A program made the translations under genes and the position numbers. From JALOAT01 sp041677345 (GTDB lineage: Bacteria > Pseudomonadota > Gammaproteobacteria > Thiohalomonadales > Thiohalomonadaceae), in assembly GCA_041677345.1 (NCBI GenBank), contig JBAYQE010000080.1, positions 1 through 11,911 of the forward strand: a stretch of 11,911 nt of DNA, read 5' to 3'. The notes under the pieces are model-generated. The model ran no database searches. It saw only the letters and a program-made list of their open reading frames with translations, and was not told where the DNA came from. Each line of letters starts with the position of its first letter. Positions within the stretch are counted from its first letter, which is position 1. This document shows positions 1 to 6,784 of the stretch, piece by piece.

Positions 1-2337
1 CACGGGCGGCACGGTGTGGGCGTCGCCCACGCAGACCGGCGGCAACAGCAGCGGTGAGGCGTAGCTGTCGCCGAAGTCGACGTTCTTGTCTTCCTCCTTG
101 ATCACCTTGTAAACGGGGTGTTGACCGACCGCGACGACGTAGTTGCCCGTCGGAATGGTCTCGACCTCGGTGCTGCCCGAGGCGATGCCGCCCGGATGGT
201 AGGACGTGAAGGCGTAACCGCCGTCGAACACGCCCGGCCGCACCTGGTTGTAGACGCGCAGGCCGTCGTAGCAGTCGGTGGGGAGGACACCGTCCACCAT
301 GAACACCTCGCCGTTCAGATCCGGCTGGCAACTGGTGGGCAGGTTATCGTCCCAGCTGTCGGTGTAGGTGATCTGAACGGCGTCGCCGGCGTCGAAGTCG
401 CCATTGCCGTTCCAGTCGAAGTCCTCGGCGCCGGGGAAATTGTCGAACGGGTAATTGTCCACATCGGCCAAGGTGACCTGGCCGTCGTTATTCAGGTCCT
501 TGATGTTTCCGTTGCCGTCATCCTCGTACAACACCACCTGGATACGCGGAATACCCGGCTCCCATTCCTCGGCCACGGCGTACTGCGGGTCGTCCTCGGC
601 ACGGGTGGTGGCGTAGAACACCACACCCGAAATGCCGCCGTTCTCGCCGGGGGCGTAGGCCTGCTTGCCCCACTGGATGACGCTCTTCTGGCCGAGGAAG
701 CCCTGGAAGGCCTGGGTCAGCACCGGGCCCGTCTCGGTCCGCCACTTGGCACCGCCGTTGTCGGGCTGGGGCAGCGGGTTCAGGTTGCCGTCGAAGCTCC
801 ACGGATCGTTCGGATCCACGGGGCCGCCGGCGTCGACCACGACGGTCACACCGGTGGCCTTGAAGCGGGCGAAATCCACCTCGGCGATCTGCCAGCTGAA
901 GAACGGAAATATTTCGTCGAAGGGCGAGGCCCCGGCCGTGTCGGTGGGCATGGCCTGGTAGATGGTGCCGTCGCGCCAGCGGATGTTGATGTTCTGCTCC
1001 GGCAGCGGCGGCTCGCCGGCGTCCCAGAAGCCGTTGCCGTTGGTGTCGTAGAACACCTGGTTTTCCAGCTTGGCGAACCAGTTGAACACCGGTACTTCCA
1101 GCAGGTTCACGTCGGTGGCGCCTTCGGGGATGGTGAAGTTGTACGAACCGAAGATGGCATCGAGATTGGTGTCCCAGATCGCCAGCTGGTAGGTGCCGGG
1201 CGCCACATTGGGAATGCTGAACGTGCTGTCGCTACTACAGGGCGCCGCATAGACGCCCTTGCCGATGCCGCCCACGGCGAGGTCGTTCAGACCCACCCAG
1301 CAATCGGGAAACGGTGCACCCGTGTAAAAGGTGAATTCGGGCGGGCGCGAGCTGTGGATGTTCATGATCCGGCCGCGCACTACCGCGTTGCCGGTGAGCA
1401 GCGGTTCGCCTTCATCGTCGACCCAGGGCGCGAGCTGGGCGTCCTTGACGAAGCCGACGAACACGTGGGGTCCGGGCGGGCCGAACTCCATGAAGTACGG
1501 CGGTTCGTTGGCCTTTACCCAGGCATCGATGGTCTTGGTGCCCTCGATGGTGCTGGTCTGCTGCCAGCCCTGGCCCGCCGGCGGCACGATCTGGATGCCG
1601 TACTTGCCCGGTGCCATGTTTTGCAGCGTGACGTAGCCGTCGGGGCCGGTGTAGACGTTGCCGTCGCCCATGACCAGCACGTTGCCGCCGGCATCGTAGG
1701 TGGTGCCGAGCGGATTGCCGTAGGCATCCTGCAACACCTGTCCGCCCGCCATGCCGAAGCGGCCCGCCGCATCGAACACCAGCACGCGGAAGCCCGCCAG
1801 GCCGGTCTCCTCCGGCAGGTCCGGGGCATTGTTGATGGGGTAGTTGTCGTTGAAGACGAAGATGCGGATCTGCGCGGTGGGCGTGGGCAGGTCATTGACC
1901 ACCACATCCACCGCCGTCTGGCCGGGCTTGATGGGCGCACCGCTCAGCCCGGAGCCGGCCTCGCTGCCGGCGCTGTAGGGCAGGATGGAGATGAAATAGT
2001 GTTTCCCGGGATCGAGGTTCGGCAGCGCATCATCGTGATAGCCCTCGGCCACCACGGGCATGTAGCTGCGGTGAAAGTCCAGCGACAGGCACTCGCCCGG
2101 ATCGACTTTCCCCGTCGCCGGGTTGAGCTGCATGTTCATGCAGGTCTCGCCCGGCACGATGTGGTGGGTACGGTCTTCCTCGATCAGCCAACGGTAACCG
2201 GTGACCGGCGTGCCGTCGGGTTTGCTGACGTTGAGGGTGGGCGTCTGCGCCGTGGCTTGAACGGATACCGCGGCGCCCGCCAGGAACAACAGTGGTCGTA
2301 TGGCCCTTGCCGGCCACGTGGGGTTTGCGCGCTTCAC
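1..2337 (-). CDS. Large secreted SdrD-like / carboxypeptidase-regulatory-like calcium-binding surface protein (3' end missing)
   Basis: The frame is open from a GTG at 2337 to the left edge: 779 codons, with the C-terminus outside the window. The start is well supported. AAGGAG lies 7 nt upstream, and GTG is the first usable start codon after an in-frame TAG (the stop of the preceding gene). The N-terminus is a Sec signal peptide: basic residues, a hydrophobic core LLFLAGAAVSV, then a likely cut near ATA-QTP. The mature part is acidic and rich in Gly, Pro, Asn and Asp. Residues about 226-245 carry a prealbumin-like motif (DGYVTLQNMAPGKYGI), and about 320-403 look like a second such module. 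DTNGNGFWDAGE (431-442) is the usual SdrD B-domain calcium loop. DLNNDGQVTLADVD (614-627) resembles a dockerin or EF-hand loop, followed by DFDWNGNGDFDAGD. Inference: an exported, calcium-stabilised surface or matrix protein. No catalytic domain is visible in the part present. It is the last visible gene of the minus-strand unit. Confidence 0.85.
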   Translation of the reverse strand, partial: MKRANPTWPARAIRPLLFLAGAAVSVQATAQTPTLNVSKPDGTPVTGYRWLIEEDRTHHIVPGETCMNMQLNPATGKVDPGECLSLDFHRSYMPVVAEGYHDDALPNLDPGKHYFISILPYSAGSEAGSGLSGAPIKPGQTAVDVVVNDLPTPTAQIRIFVFNDNYPINNAPDLPEETGLAGFRVLVFDAAGRFGMAGGQVLQDAYGNPLGTTYDAGGNVLVMGDGNVYTGPDGYVTLQNMAPGKYGIQIVPPAGQGWQQTSTIEGTKTIDAWVKANEPPYFMEFGPPGPHVFVGFVKDAQLAPWVDDEGEPLLTGNAVVRGRIMNIHSSRPPEFTFYTGAPFPDCWVGLNDLAVGGIGKGVYAAPCSSDSTFSIPNVAPGTYQLAIWDTNLDAIFGSYNFTIPEGATDVNLLEVPVFNWFAKLENQVFYDTNGNGFWDAGEPPLPEQNINIRWRDGTIYQAMPTDTAGASPFDEIFPFFSWQIAEVDFARFKATGVTVVVDAGGPVDPNDPWSFDGNLNPLPQPDNGGAKWRTETGPVLTQAFQGFLGQKSVIQWGKQAYAPGENGGISGVVFYATTRAEDDPQYAVAEEWEPGIPRIQVVLYEDDGNGNIKDLNNDGQVTLADVDNYPFDNFPGAEDFDWNGNGDFDAGDAVQITYTDSWDDNLPTSCQPDLNGEVFMVDGVLPTDCYDGLRVYNQVRPGVFDGGYAFTSYHPGGIASGSTEVETIPTGNYVVAVGQHPVYKVIKEEDKNVDFGDSYASPLLLPPVCVGDAHTVPPV

Positions 2338-2394
2338 CTTGATTCTCCTTCCTTGGATGCTCTTGGATGCGTGGGCGACGATGTTCCAGTGTCG

Positions 2395-3969
2395 CTACGG
2401 AACGACCCAGCGATGCCGCACGGGGATCGCACTTCGATCCAGTTCGACGAGATAACTGCCTTTACTGACAAATCGTTGACCCGGCGCCGAGGACAGCTGC
2501 GGGTAGTAGCCGGAGAAGGTGCTGCGGCCGAGGCCGTGTTCCAGCCTTTCGATGAAGTAGTGGCGCGAGAAGTGGGTGTTCATGTGCATCAACGCCTCGC
2601 CGGCGGCGGTGGCGGCCAGGAAGGCGTCGGCCATGAGGGGCGGATCGGCGGCTTGCACGCCGCGTGCTTCGAGCCACTTACGCAGCGGACCGATGCCCGC
2701 TTCGAGGGTGTCGGGCAGCCGGTAGGGGTGGACGGCGATCACCTGTTCGGCGGCCATGGGAACGCTCGCCGGCAGCCGTGGTGAACCGCCCGCGAGATAC
2801 AGCAGCCGCGGTTTCAGGTCGGCCGCCCGGGGATCGGCGGCGGCATCCAGCCACCACAGCACCGCATCGTCCGTTTCTTCCGCCACTAGTGCGGCCAGCG
2901 TGTCGGCATCGCGCGGCCATTCGACATCAATGATCTCCGCACCGCCCTGCCAGCAGGCGCGGAACGCCGGTGCACCGCTGCGCGCAGCGCTTTGTGGGTC
3001 GAAGACCTGGATCACGCGGCGCACCGTGCGCTGTTCCAGATCACGGGCGATGGCCCGTGCCCGCAGCCCCGTCCCTTCACTCGCGTAGAAGGTGTAATAG
3101 CCGTTGGCTTCAGGGAGGTCGGTGTGGGGAAACAGCGTGGGCAGGCCGTGCGTCTCCGCGAACCCGTGCACGGGCGCCCAGGAACCGCCCACACTGCCAC
3201 TCAGGATGGCGAACACCGGTTGCCTGCGGTACAGGGCCTCCAGTTGCGCAGGCCAGGTCTCGTGCGGGCCGGTGAGCCGCCAGTGATGCAGCACCCAGTT
3301 GCGCCAGGCGGGAAACTTGTTGTCCTTGTGCCAGGGCGGGTGGGCCGCACGCCGTCCTTCGCGGCGCGTCTGCGCATTCTTGCTGGCGAAAAACGCGCGC
3401 AGTACGTCGAGCAGCGCGGCCTCCGAGGCGGGGGCGATGCGATCGCTGCTGATGGTGGCGAAGTGGATCTCCGTCGCGTTTACCCCGGGGGCGTCACGGG
3501 AGGACAGGGTGCCGAGATAGGCGATCAGGGCCGCCATCTGCCCGTCGTCCAGGGCGTAGCGCGGCATGAGCGGGTCGAGCGGCCGGCCTGCCGCGTCGAT
3601 GCCCGAGCGGATGGCGCGCGCCAGGGTCTCGGCCGTGTAGGCCGGTCGCGTGCCTTCGCCCTCCGTGCGCGCACCCCACAGTTCGCGGCGCTCGATGGTG
3701 CGGGGGCGGAACAGCAGGTCGCCGGTGACCGGCGGGATCACCACCTCGCCTTCAGTGGAACCCAGGCCGCTGCGCCGATGGCAGTTGACGCACACCAGTT
3801 GTGCCGCGTCGAACGCCACGTCCCGCTGCACCGTGCCCAAGGCCGCTTGCGCGTGGGTGGGCAGTCCCTGTTCATAAATACGCCGTCCGGCATCCACATC
3901 GGCCGCACCGCTCGGCGGCGCGGTCAGCGCGAGCAACAGCGCAGCGCTAGTTCGCCAGCAGCCGTTCAT
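2395..3969 (-). CDS. Exported fusion of cytochrome c and a type 1 periplasmic substrate-binding-like domain
   Basis: The protein has 524 residues. A signal peptide (hydrophobic core AALLLALTA, likely cut near GAA-D at 22-23) places it in the periplasm. A class I cytochrome c domain follows: the heme site is C60-V-N-C63-H64 and the likely distal ligand is M135 in LMPRYALDDGQMAALIAYL, about 70 residues on, as usual for the family. From about 165 to 505 the sequence has the alternating beta/alpha pattern of leucine/isoleucine/valine-type binding proteins, with segments such as PVFAILSGSVGGSW, HGLPTLFPHTDLPEANGYYTFY and AEQVIAVHPYRLP. No permease or ATPase gene lies nearby, so sensing or electron transfer is more likely than ABC import; this is inference. 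The ATG overlaps the end of the SCO gene by 23 bp, which suggests translational coupling. The downstream surface-protein gene starts 57 bp after the stop and in the same reading frame. The domain calls come from motifs; the ligand is unknown. Confidence 0.9.
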   Translation of the reverse strand: MNGCWRTSAALLLALTAPPSGAADVDAGRRIYEQGLPTHAQAALGTVQRDVAFDAAQLVCVNCHRRSGLGSTEGEVVIPPVTGDLLFRPRTIERRELWGARTEGEGTRPAYTAETLARAIRSGIDAAGRPLDPLMPRYALDDGQMAALIAYLGTLSSRDAPGVNATEIHFATISSDRIAPASEAALLDVLRAFFASKNAQTRREGRRAAHPPWHKDNKFPAWRNWVLHHWRLTGPHETWPAQLEALYRRQPVFAILSGSVGGSWAPVHGFAETHGLPTLFPHTDLPEANGYYTFYASEGTGLRARAIARDLEQRTVRRVIQVFDPQSAARSGAPAFRACWQGGAEIIDVEWPRDADTLAALVAEETDDAVLWWLDAAADPRAADLKPRLLYLAGGSPRLPASVPMAAEQVIAVHPYRLPDTLEAGIGPLRKWLEARGVQAADPPLMADAFLAATAAGEALMHMNTHFSRHYFIERLEHGLGRSTFSGYYPQLSSAPGQRFVSKGSYLVELDRSAIPVRHRWVVP

Positions 3970-4579
3970 ATTCCCGCACCAGGTCAGCCGCGCTGGTGAA
4001 GCCCTCGAGCCTTACCCAGGGTGAATGCGCCGAGGCCCGCAGCAGCGTCACAGGGATGTGGTTGGATTTGCGGCCGCGATACACGTCGAAGGCGCGCTGC
4101 GTGGCGACGACCGCGGCGGCGTCGCCGGTCAGGAAGCGCCAGTCGTCCCCATGGGCATGGTGGGTGGCGGCGTAGGCCTGCAGGCGTGCGGGCGTGTCAA
4201 AGTCCGGATCGATGGAGATGGATACCAGGCGCGGCTTGCGCGGTGCGGCGGCCAGTCTGCTTTGGGCCTGGGACAGGGTGGCGGTCAATACCGGGCAGAT
4301 GGTGGTGCAGCTGGTGTAGATGAAACTGAGGATCACCGGCTCGTCCGCATCGAGTAGTGGCGCCAACGGTACCGGCGCGCCACGGCTGTCGGTGAGGGTC
4401 ACCGCCGGGGTGGCGTAGCGGTTCTCGCTGCGCAGGTAGCCGGTGGTCGCCGCTGCGGACGCCATTTGCCGGTGTGCGGCATGGGGATCGCCGTGGTCGT
4501 GGGGCTGCCCCGACAGCGGCAATAACAGGGCGAGCAGGCCACCCAGCAGGCGGGCGAGGACGGTGTGGTTCGGCGCCAT
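3947..4579 (-). CDS. SCO1/SenC family copper chaperone-like protein
   Basis: The protein has 210 residues. SCO proteins are membrane-anchored or periplasmic thioredoxin-fold proteins that bind copper and help metallate copper centres, classically CuA of cytochrome oxidase, or act as thiol-disulfide reductants. Visible family marks are YTSCTTICP with the C91-x3-C95-P metal-binding motif, the SISIDPDFDTPARLQAY strand-helix, WRFLTGD, and a late conserved histidine, H174, in NHIPVTLLR. The N-terminus has a hydrophobic segment (LLGGLLALLLPL) that serves as signal or anchor. It is followed by a histidine-rich stretch HDHGDPHAAH (27-36), which could bind metal and is not part of the core fold. The start is backed by AGGAG 7 nt upstream. 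The regulator gene ends 13 bp before it and the cytochrome gene overlaps its end, so it is inside an operon. With no cox genes in view, the client may be a copper protein outside the window (inference). Confidence 0.93.
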   Translation of the reverse strand: MAPNHTVLARLLGGLLALLLPLSGQPHDHGDPHAAHRQMASAAATTGYLRSENRYATPAVTLTDSRGAPVPLAPLLDADEPVILSFIYTSCTTICPVLTATLSQAQSRLAAAPRKPRLVSISIDPDFDTPARLQAYAATHHAHGDDWRFLTGDAAAVVATQRAFDVYRGRKSNHIPVTLLRASAHSPWVRLEGFTSAADLVREYERLLAN

Positions 4580-4592
4580 GGTGAGCTCCTCA

Positions 4593-5309
4593 CTAGTGGG
4601 TGTGTACGGGATGGGCGCGGCCGTCGATCAAGTGCCGCGTATCCGGCGCTCTCGCACCCGCACCGGGTTGTTCTGCGAGGTAGCGGTTGGCCCAGGCCGT
4701 GGCCTGGGTGCGGTTGCGCACGCCGAGCTTGCGAAACAGGTTGTAGGCGTCGGTCTTCACCGTGTGCACGCTGACGCGCAGTTCCCGGGCGATGTGCGCG
4801 TTGGTGCTGCCCGAGGACAACCGGGTGAGGATCTCCAGTTCCTTGGCGGTCAGGGTCGGGGTGGCCGGGTGGCCTTGCCGGGGACCGCAGCGACGGGTCA
4901 GCAGCATGTGCGCCACCAGGAGGCGCCGCGGCAGCCAGAGTTCGCCGCCGAACACCGCCTCGATGCCGCGCGCCAGTTGCCGGTGGTCCGCCTCCCTGCC
5001 GAACAACCCCTTCAGGAAGGGGTTGTTCAGGATGTCCGGTGTGCAGGTCTCCAGGGTCACGTTGAGCAGGCAGACCTTGGCCGGGTCGCCGAGCTCGGCG
5101 TCGGCGCTGAGCCTGCGCAGCACGTCCATGGGATCGCGCCCGTCGGCATTCGCCAACACCATCGCTTGCGGCGTGTTGGCCGCTTGCGGCAGCTGGTCGA
5201 CCACCCGGCAGCCGTAGCCCGTGGCCCGGGCGAGAAAATCCGCCAGGGCCAGGGTCTGCACGGTGAGCCGATCGCAAAGGAAAAGGTTGAAGGTGTTCTG
5301 GGTGTCCAT
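4593..5309 (-). CDS. CsgD-like LuxR-family transcriptional regulator
   Basis: The protein has 238 residues. The C-terminal LuxR-type helix-turn-helix (about 152-211) is clear: LTAKELEILTRLSSGSTN, then HIARELRVSVHTVKTDAYNLFRKL and GVRNRTQATAWANRYL. The last stretch closely resembles the end of Escherichia coli CsgD (NRTQAVSWAN), the curli and cellulose regulator. The N-terminal half also matches CsgD in pattern, including GELWLPRRLLVAHML before the linker. It is not a normal receiver: the region aligned with the acceptor aspartate reads VLANAD (51-56), so no clear phosphorylation site remains. About 25 residues follow the HTH, including a His-rich end. It is the first gene of the minus-strand unit, so the simplest role is local control of the SCO, cytochrome and surface-protein genes (inference). 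The nearest Shine-Dalgarno sequence, AAAGGAG, lies about 13 nt upstream of the ATG, which is rather far. Confidence 0.9.
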   Translation of the reverse strand: MDTQNTFNLFLCDRLTVQTLALADFLARATGYGCRVVDQLPQAANTPQAMVLANADGRDPMDVLRRLSADAELGDPAKVCLLNVTLETCTPDILNNPFLKGLFGREADHRQLARGIEAVFGGELWLPRRLLVAHMLLTRRCGPRQGHPATPTLTAKELEILTRLSSGSTNAHIARELRVSVHTVKTDAYNLFRKLGVRNRTQATAWANRYLAEQPGAGARAPDTRHLIDGRAHPVHTH

Positions 5310-5535
5310 CCGTGGCGTCCCGCTCCTTTCATAAACCTGCCAGGACTAACCATCCCTCCGGCAGACCAATTCAGAGTAGTCGAGCGGGCTGGTTCCGCCA
5401 CACGAAAAGTCGTTCGCAGCATGTTAGCGGCAGATGATGGACGAATCGCCGCAACTCATGCCTCCGGCGCAGGCCCTCTCCCGTGTTGTTGGCCAAGGGC
5501 GGTATTCCGCAACGCCGGACTCGCTGGGTTTTTGT

Positions 5536-5541
5536 TACCAT
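5536..5541 (+). promoter_or_regulatory. Possible -10 element of the queA promoter
   Basis: TACCAT sits in TTTTTGTTACCATGCG, 9 nt before the queA start codon, and has the TAnnnT pattern of a sigma70 -10 box. No good -35 hexamer is seen 16-18 bp upstream. If the box is used, transcription would start only a few bases before the ATG at 5551, giving an almost leaderless mRNA. No Shine-Dalgarno sequence precedes that ATG, which fits. The call rests on position and pattern only. Confidence 0.35.
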
Positions 5542-5550
5542 GCGCGCCCC

Positions 5551-6612
5551 ATGCGTCGTACCGACTTTTCCTACCCGCTGCCCCCCGAACTCATCGCGCA
5601 GCATGCCCTGCCACGGGGAGCGTCGCGCCTGCTGGTACTGGACGGGGCCACCGGGCGGCTCGAGGACCGCGGCTTCAACGATGTGGTCGGGCTGCTGCAA
5701 CCGGGCGATCTGCTGGTGCTCAACGACACTCGGGTGATCCCGGCGCGGCTTTTCGGGGTCAAGGCCACGGGCGGACGCGTGGAGGTGCTGGTGGAGCGGG
5801 TGCTGGACCCCCATCGGGTGCTGGCGCACGTGCGCGCCAGCAAATCGCCCAAGCCCGGCACTCGGTTATGCCTGGAAGACGCCTTCGAAGTGGAAGTGCT
5901 TGGCCGTCAGGACGCTCTGTTCGAACTGCGTTTTGCCGAACCGGCGCTCGACCTGCTGCAGCGGTACGGGCGCATGCCGCTGCCGCCTTACATCGAACGG
6001 GAGGCCGGCACCGAGGACGCGGAGCGCTACCAGACCGTATACGCCCGCGCGCCGGGCGCCGTGGCGGCGCCCACTGCCGGCCTGCATTTCGACCAGGCGT
6101 TGTTCGAGGCCCTGGCTGCCCGGGGCGTGGAGCGGGCCTTCGTGACCCTGCACGTGGGTGCCGGTACCTTCCAGCCGGTGCGCGCCGATGACCTGCTCGA
6201 CCACCGCATGCATTCCGAATACCTGGAAGTACCGGAGGCGACCTGTGCCGCGGTGGCCGCGGCCAGGGCCCGCGGCGGCCGGGTGGTGGCGGTGGGTACC
6301 ACCGTGGTGCGCAGCCTGGAGAGTGCCGCCCGTTCCGGCGAGCTGCGCCCCTATGCGGGCGAGACCGACATCTTCATCTACCCGGGTTACCGCTTTCGCG
6401 TGGTGGATGCCCTCGTCACCAACTTCCACCTGCCCGAATCCACCCTGCTCATGCTGGTGTGCGCCTTCGCCGGCTACGAAAATACCATGGCCGCCTACCG
6501 CCACGCCGTGGCCCAGGGCTACCGCTTCTTTTCCTACGGTGACGCCATGTTCGTGCTGCCGGGGGAGAAAAGCGGGAAAAGCATTAACCACGGGGAAGAC
6601 GGGGCGGGATGA
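5551..6612 (+). CDS. queA: S-adenosylmethionine:tRNA ribosyltransferase-isomerase (queuosine synthesis)
   Basis: QueA moves and isomerises the ribosyl group of S-adenosylmethionine onto preQ1 in tRNA to give epoxyqueuosine, acting after Tgt in the cytoplasm. The protein has 353 residues, close to the 356 of E. coli QueA. Family motifs are visible from end to end: MRRTDFSYPLPPELIAQ, LLVLNDTRVIPARLFG, PTAGLHFD (174-181), TLHVGAGTFQPVR, HRMHSEYLEVP, NFHLPESTLLMLV and YRFFSYGDAMFVLP. The ATG at 5551 is chosen because the family begins there. The frame stays open upstream to 5434, but those 39 extra residues resemble nothing in QueA. No ribosome binding site is seen. The C-terminal tail after MFVLP (GEKSGKSINHGEDGAG) is encoded partly by the left arm of the repeat element that follows, so it is probably not ancestral QueA sequence. 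Confidence 0.97.
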   Translation: MRRTDFSYPLPPELIAQHALPRGASRLLVLDGATGRLEDRGFNDVVGLLQPGDLLVLNDTRVIPARLFGVKATGGRVEVLVERVLDPHRVLAHVRASKSPKPGTRLCLEDAFEVEVLGRQDALFELRFAEPALDLLQRYGRMPLPPYIEREAGTEDAERYQTVYARAPGAVAAPTAGLHFDQALFEALAARGVERAFVTLHVGAGTFQPVRADDLLDHRMHSEYLEVPEATCAAVAAARARGGRVVAVGTTVVRSLESAARSGELRPYAGETDIFIYPGYRFRVVDALVTNFHLPESTLLMLVCAFAGYENTMAAYRHAVAQGYRFFSYGDAMFVLPGEKSGKSINHGEDGAG

Positions 6613-6772
6613 ATATGGCCCCAATTTACGGCCTTGGGAAGCTCGCTCCCACGAGTTCTGAAGTTCCACCGCACCTGTGGGAGCGAGCTTCTGCTCGCGA
6701 TGGAAGGCGCATTGCGGCCCAGCGCTCCTCAACAGGCGCAAACCTTCGATCTCCCCGTGTCCCCCGTGTGAA
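6584..6772. repeat. Nested inverted-repeat element between queA and tgt (REP/BIME-like)
   Basis: Two inverted pairs are nested here. The outer pair is CACGGGGAAGACGGGG (6589-6604) and its imperfect inverse at 6753-6768, 14 of 16 bases matching. The inner pair is AAGCTCGCTCCCAC (6639-6652) and its exact inverse GTGGGAGCGAGCTT (6677-6690), with 24 bases between. The right inner arm also forms its own hairpin, GCGAGC-TTCT-GCTCGC (6683-6698). The core GTGGGAGCGAGCTT..GCTCGCGA is the well-known type of Pseudomonas-like REP sequence, which spreads with RAYT (REP-associated tyrosine) transposases. The left outer arm lies within the last codons of queA and the right one ends about 13 bp before tgt. 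Transcribed RNA could fold into a long stem-loop and affect queA-tgt coupling (inference). Confidence 0.8.
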
Positions 6773-6784
6773 CTCTTCTTCCAA

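Noticed and set aside
118..2784. Plus-strand open frame of 888 codons
   Set aside because: It lies opposite the secreted-protein and cytochrome genes in codon-mirror register, its translation is biased to Val, Gly, His and Arg with no domain, and the minus-strand reading has a signal peptide, motifs and ribosome binding sites.
5434..5550. Upstream ATG as the queA start
   Set aside because: The 39 extra residues lie before the probable -10 box and do not resemble QueA, whose conserved N-terminus starts at 5551.
4443..6191. Plus-strand open frame of 582 codons
   Set aside because: It runs antisense to the SCO and LuxR genes and then out of frame through queA. It is a high-GC shadow with Arg/Ala/Pro-rich sequence and no motif.
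6584..6772. CRISPR array or complete insertion sequence in the queA-tgt spacer
   Set aside because: There are only inverted pairs, no regular direct repeats with spacers, and no transposase frame.
6677..6784. Upstream GTG as the tgt start, adding 36 residues
   Set aside because: The added segment is encoded by the repeat element and has no counterpart in Tgt. The family begins at the ATG at 6785.
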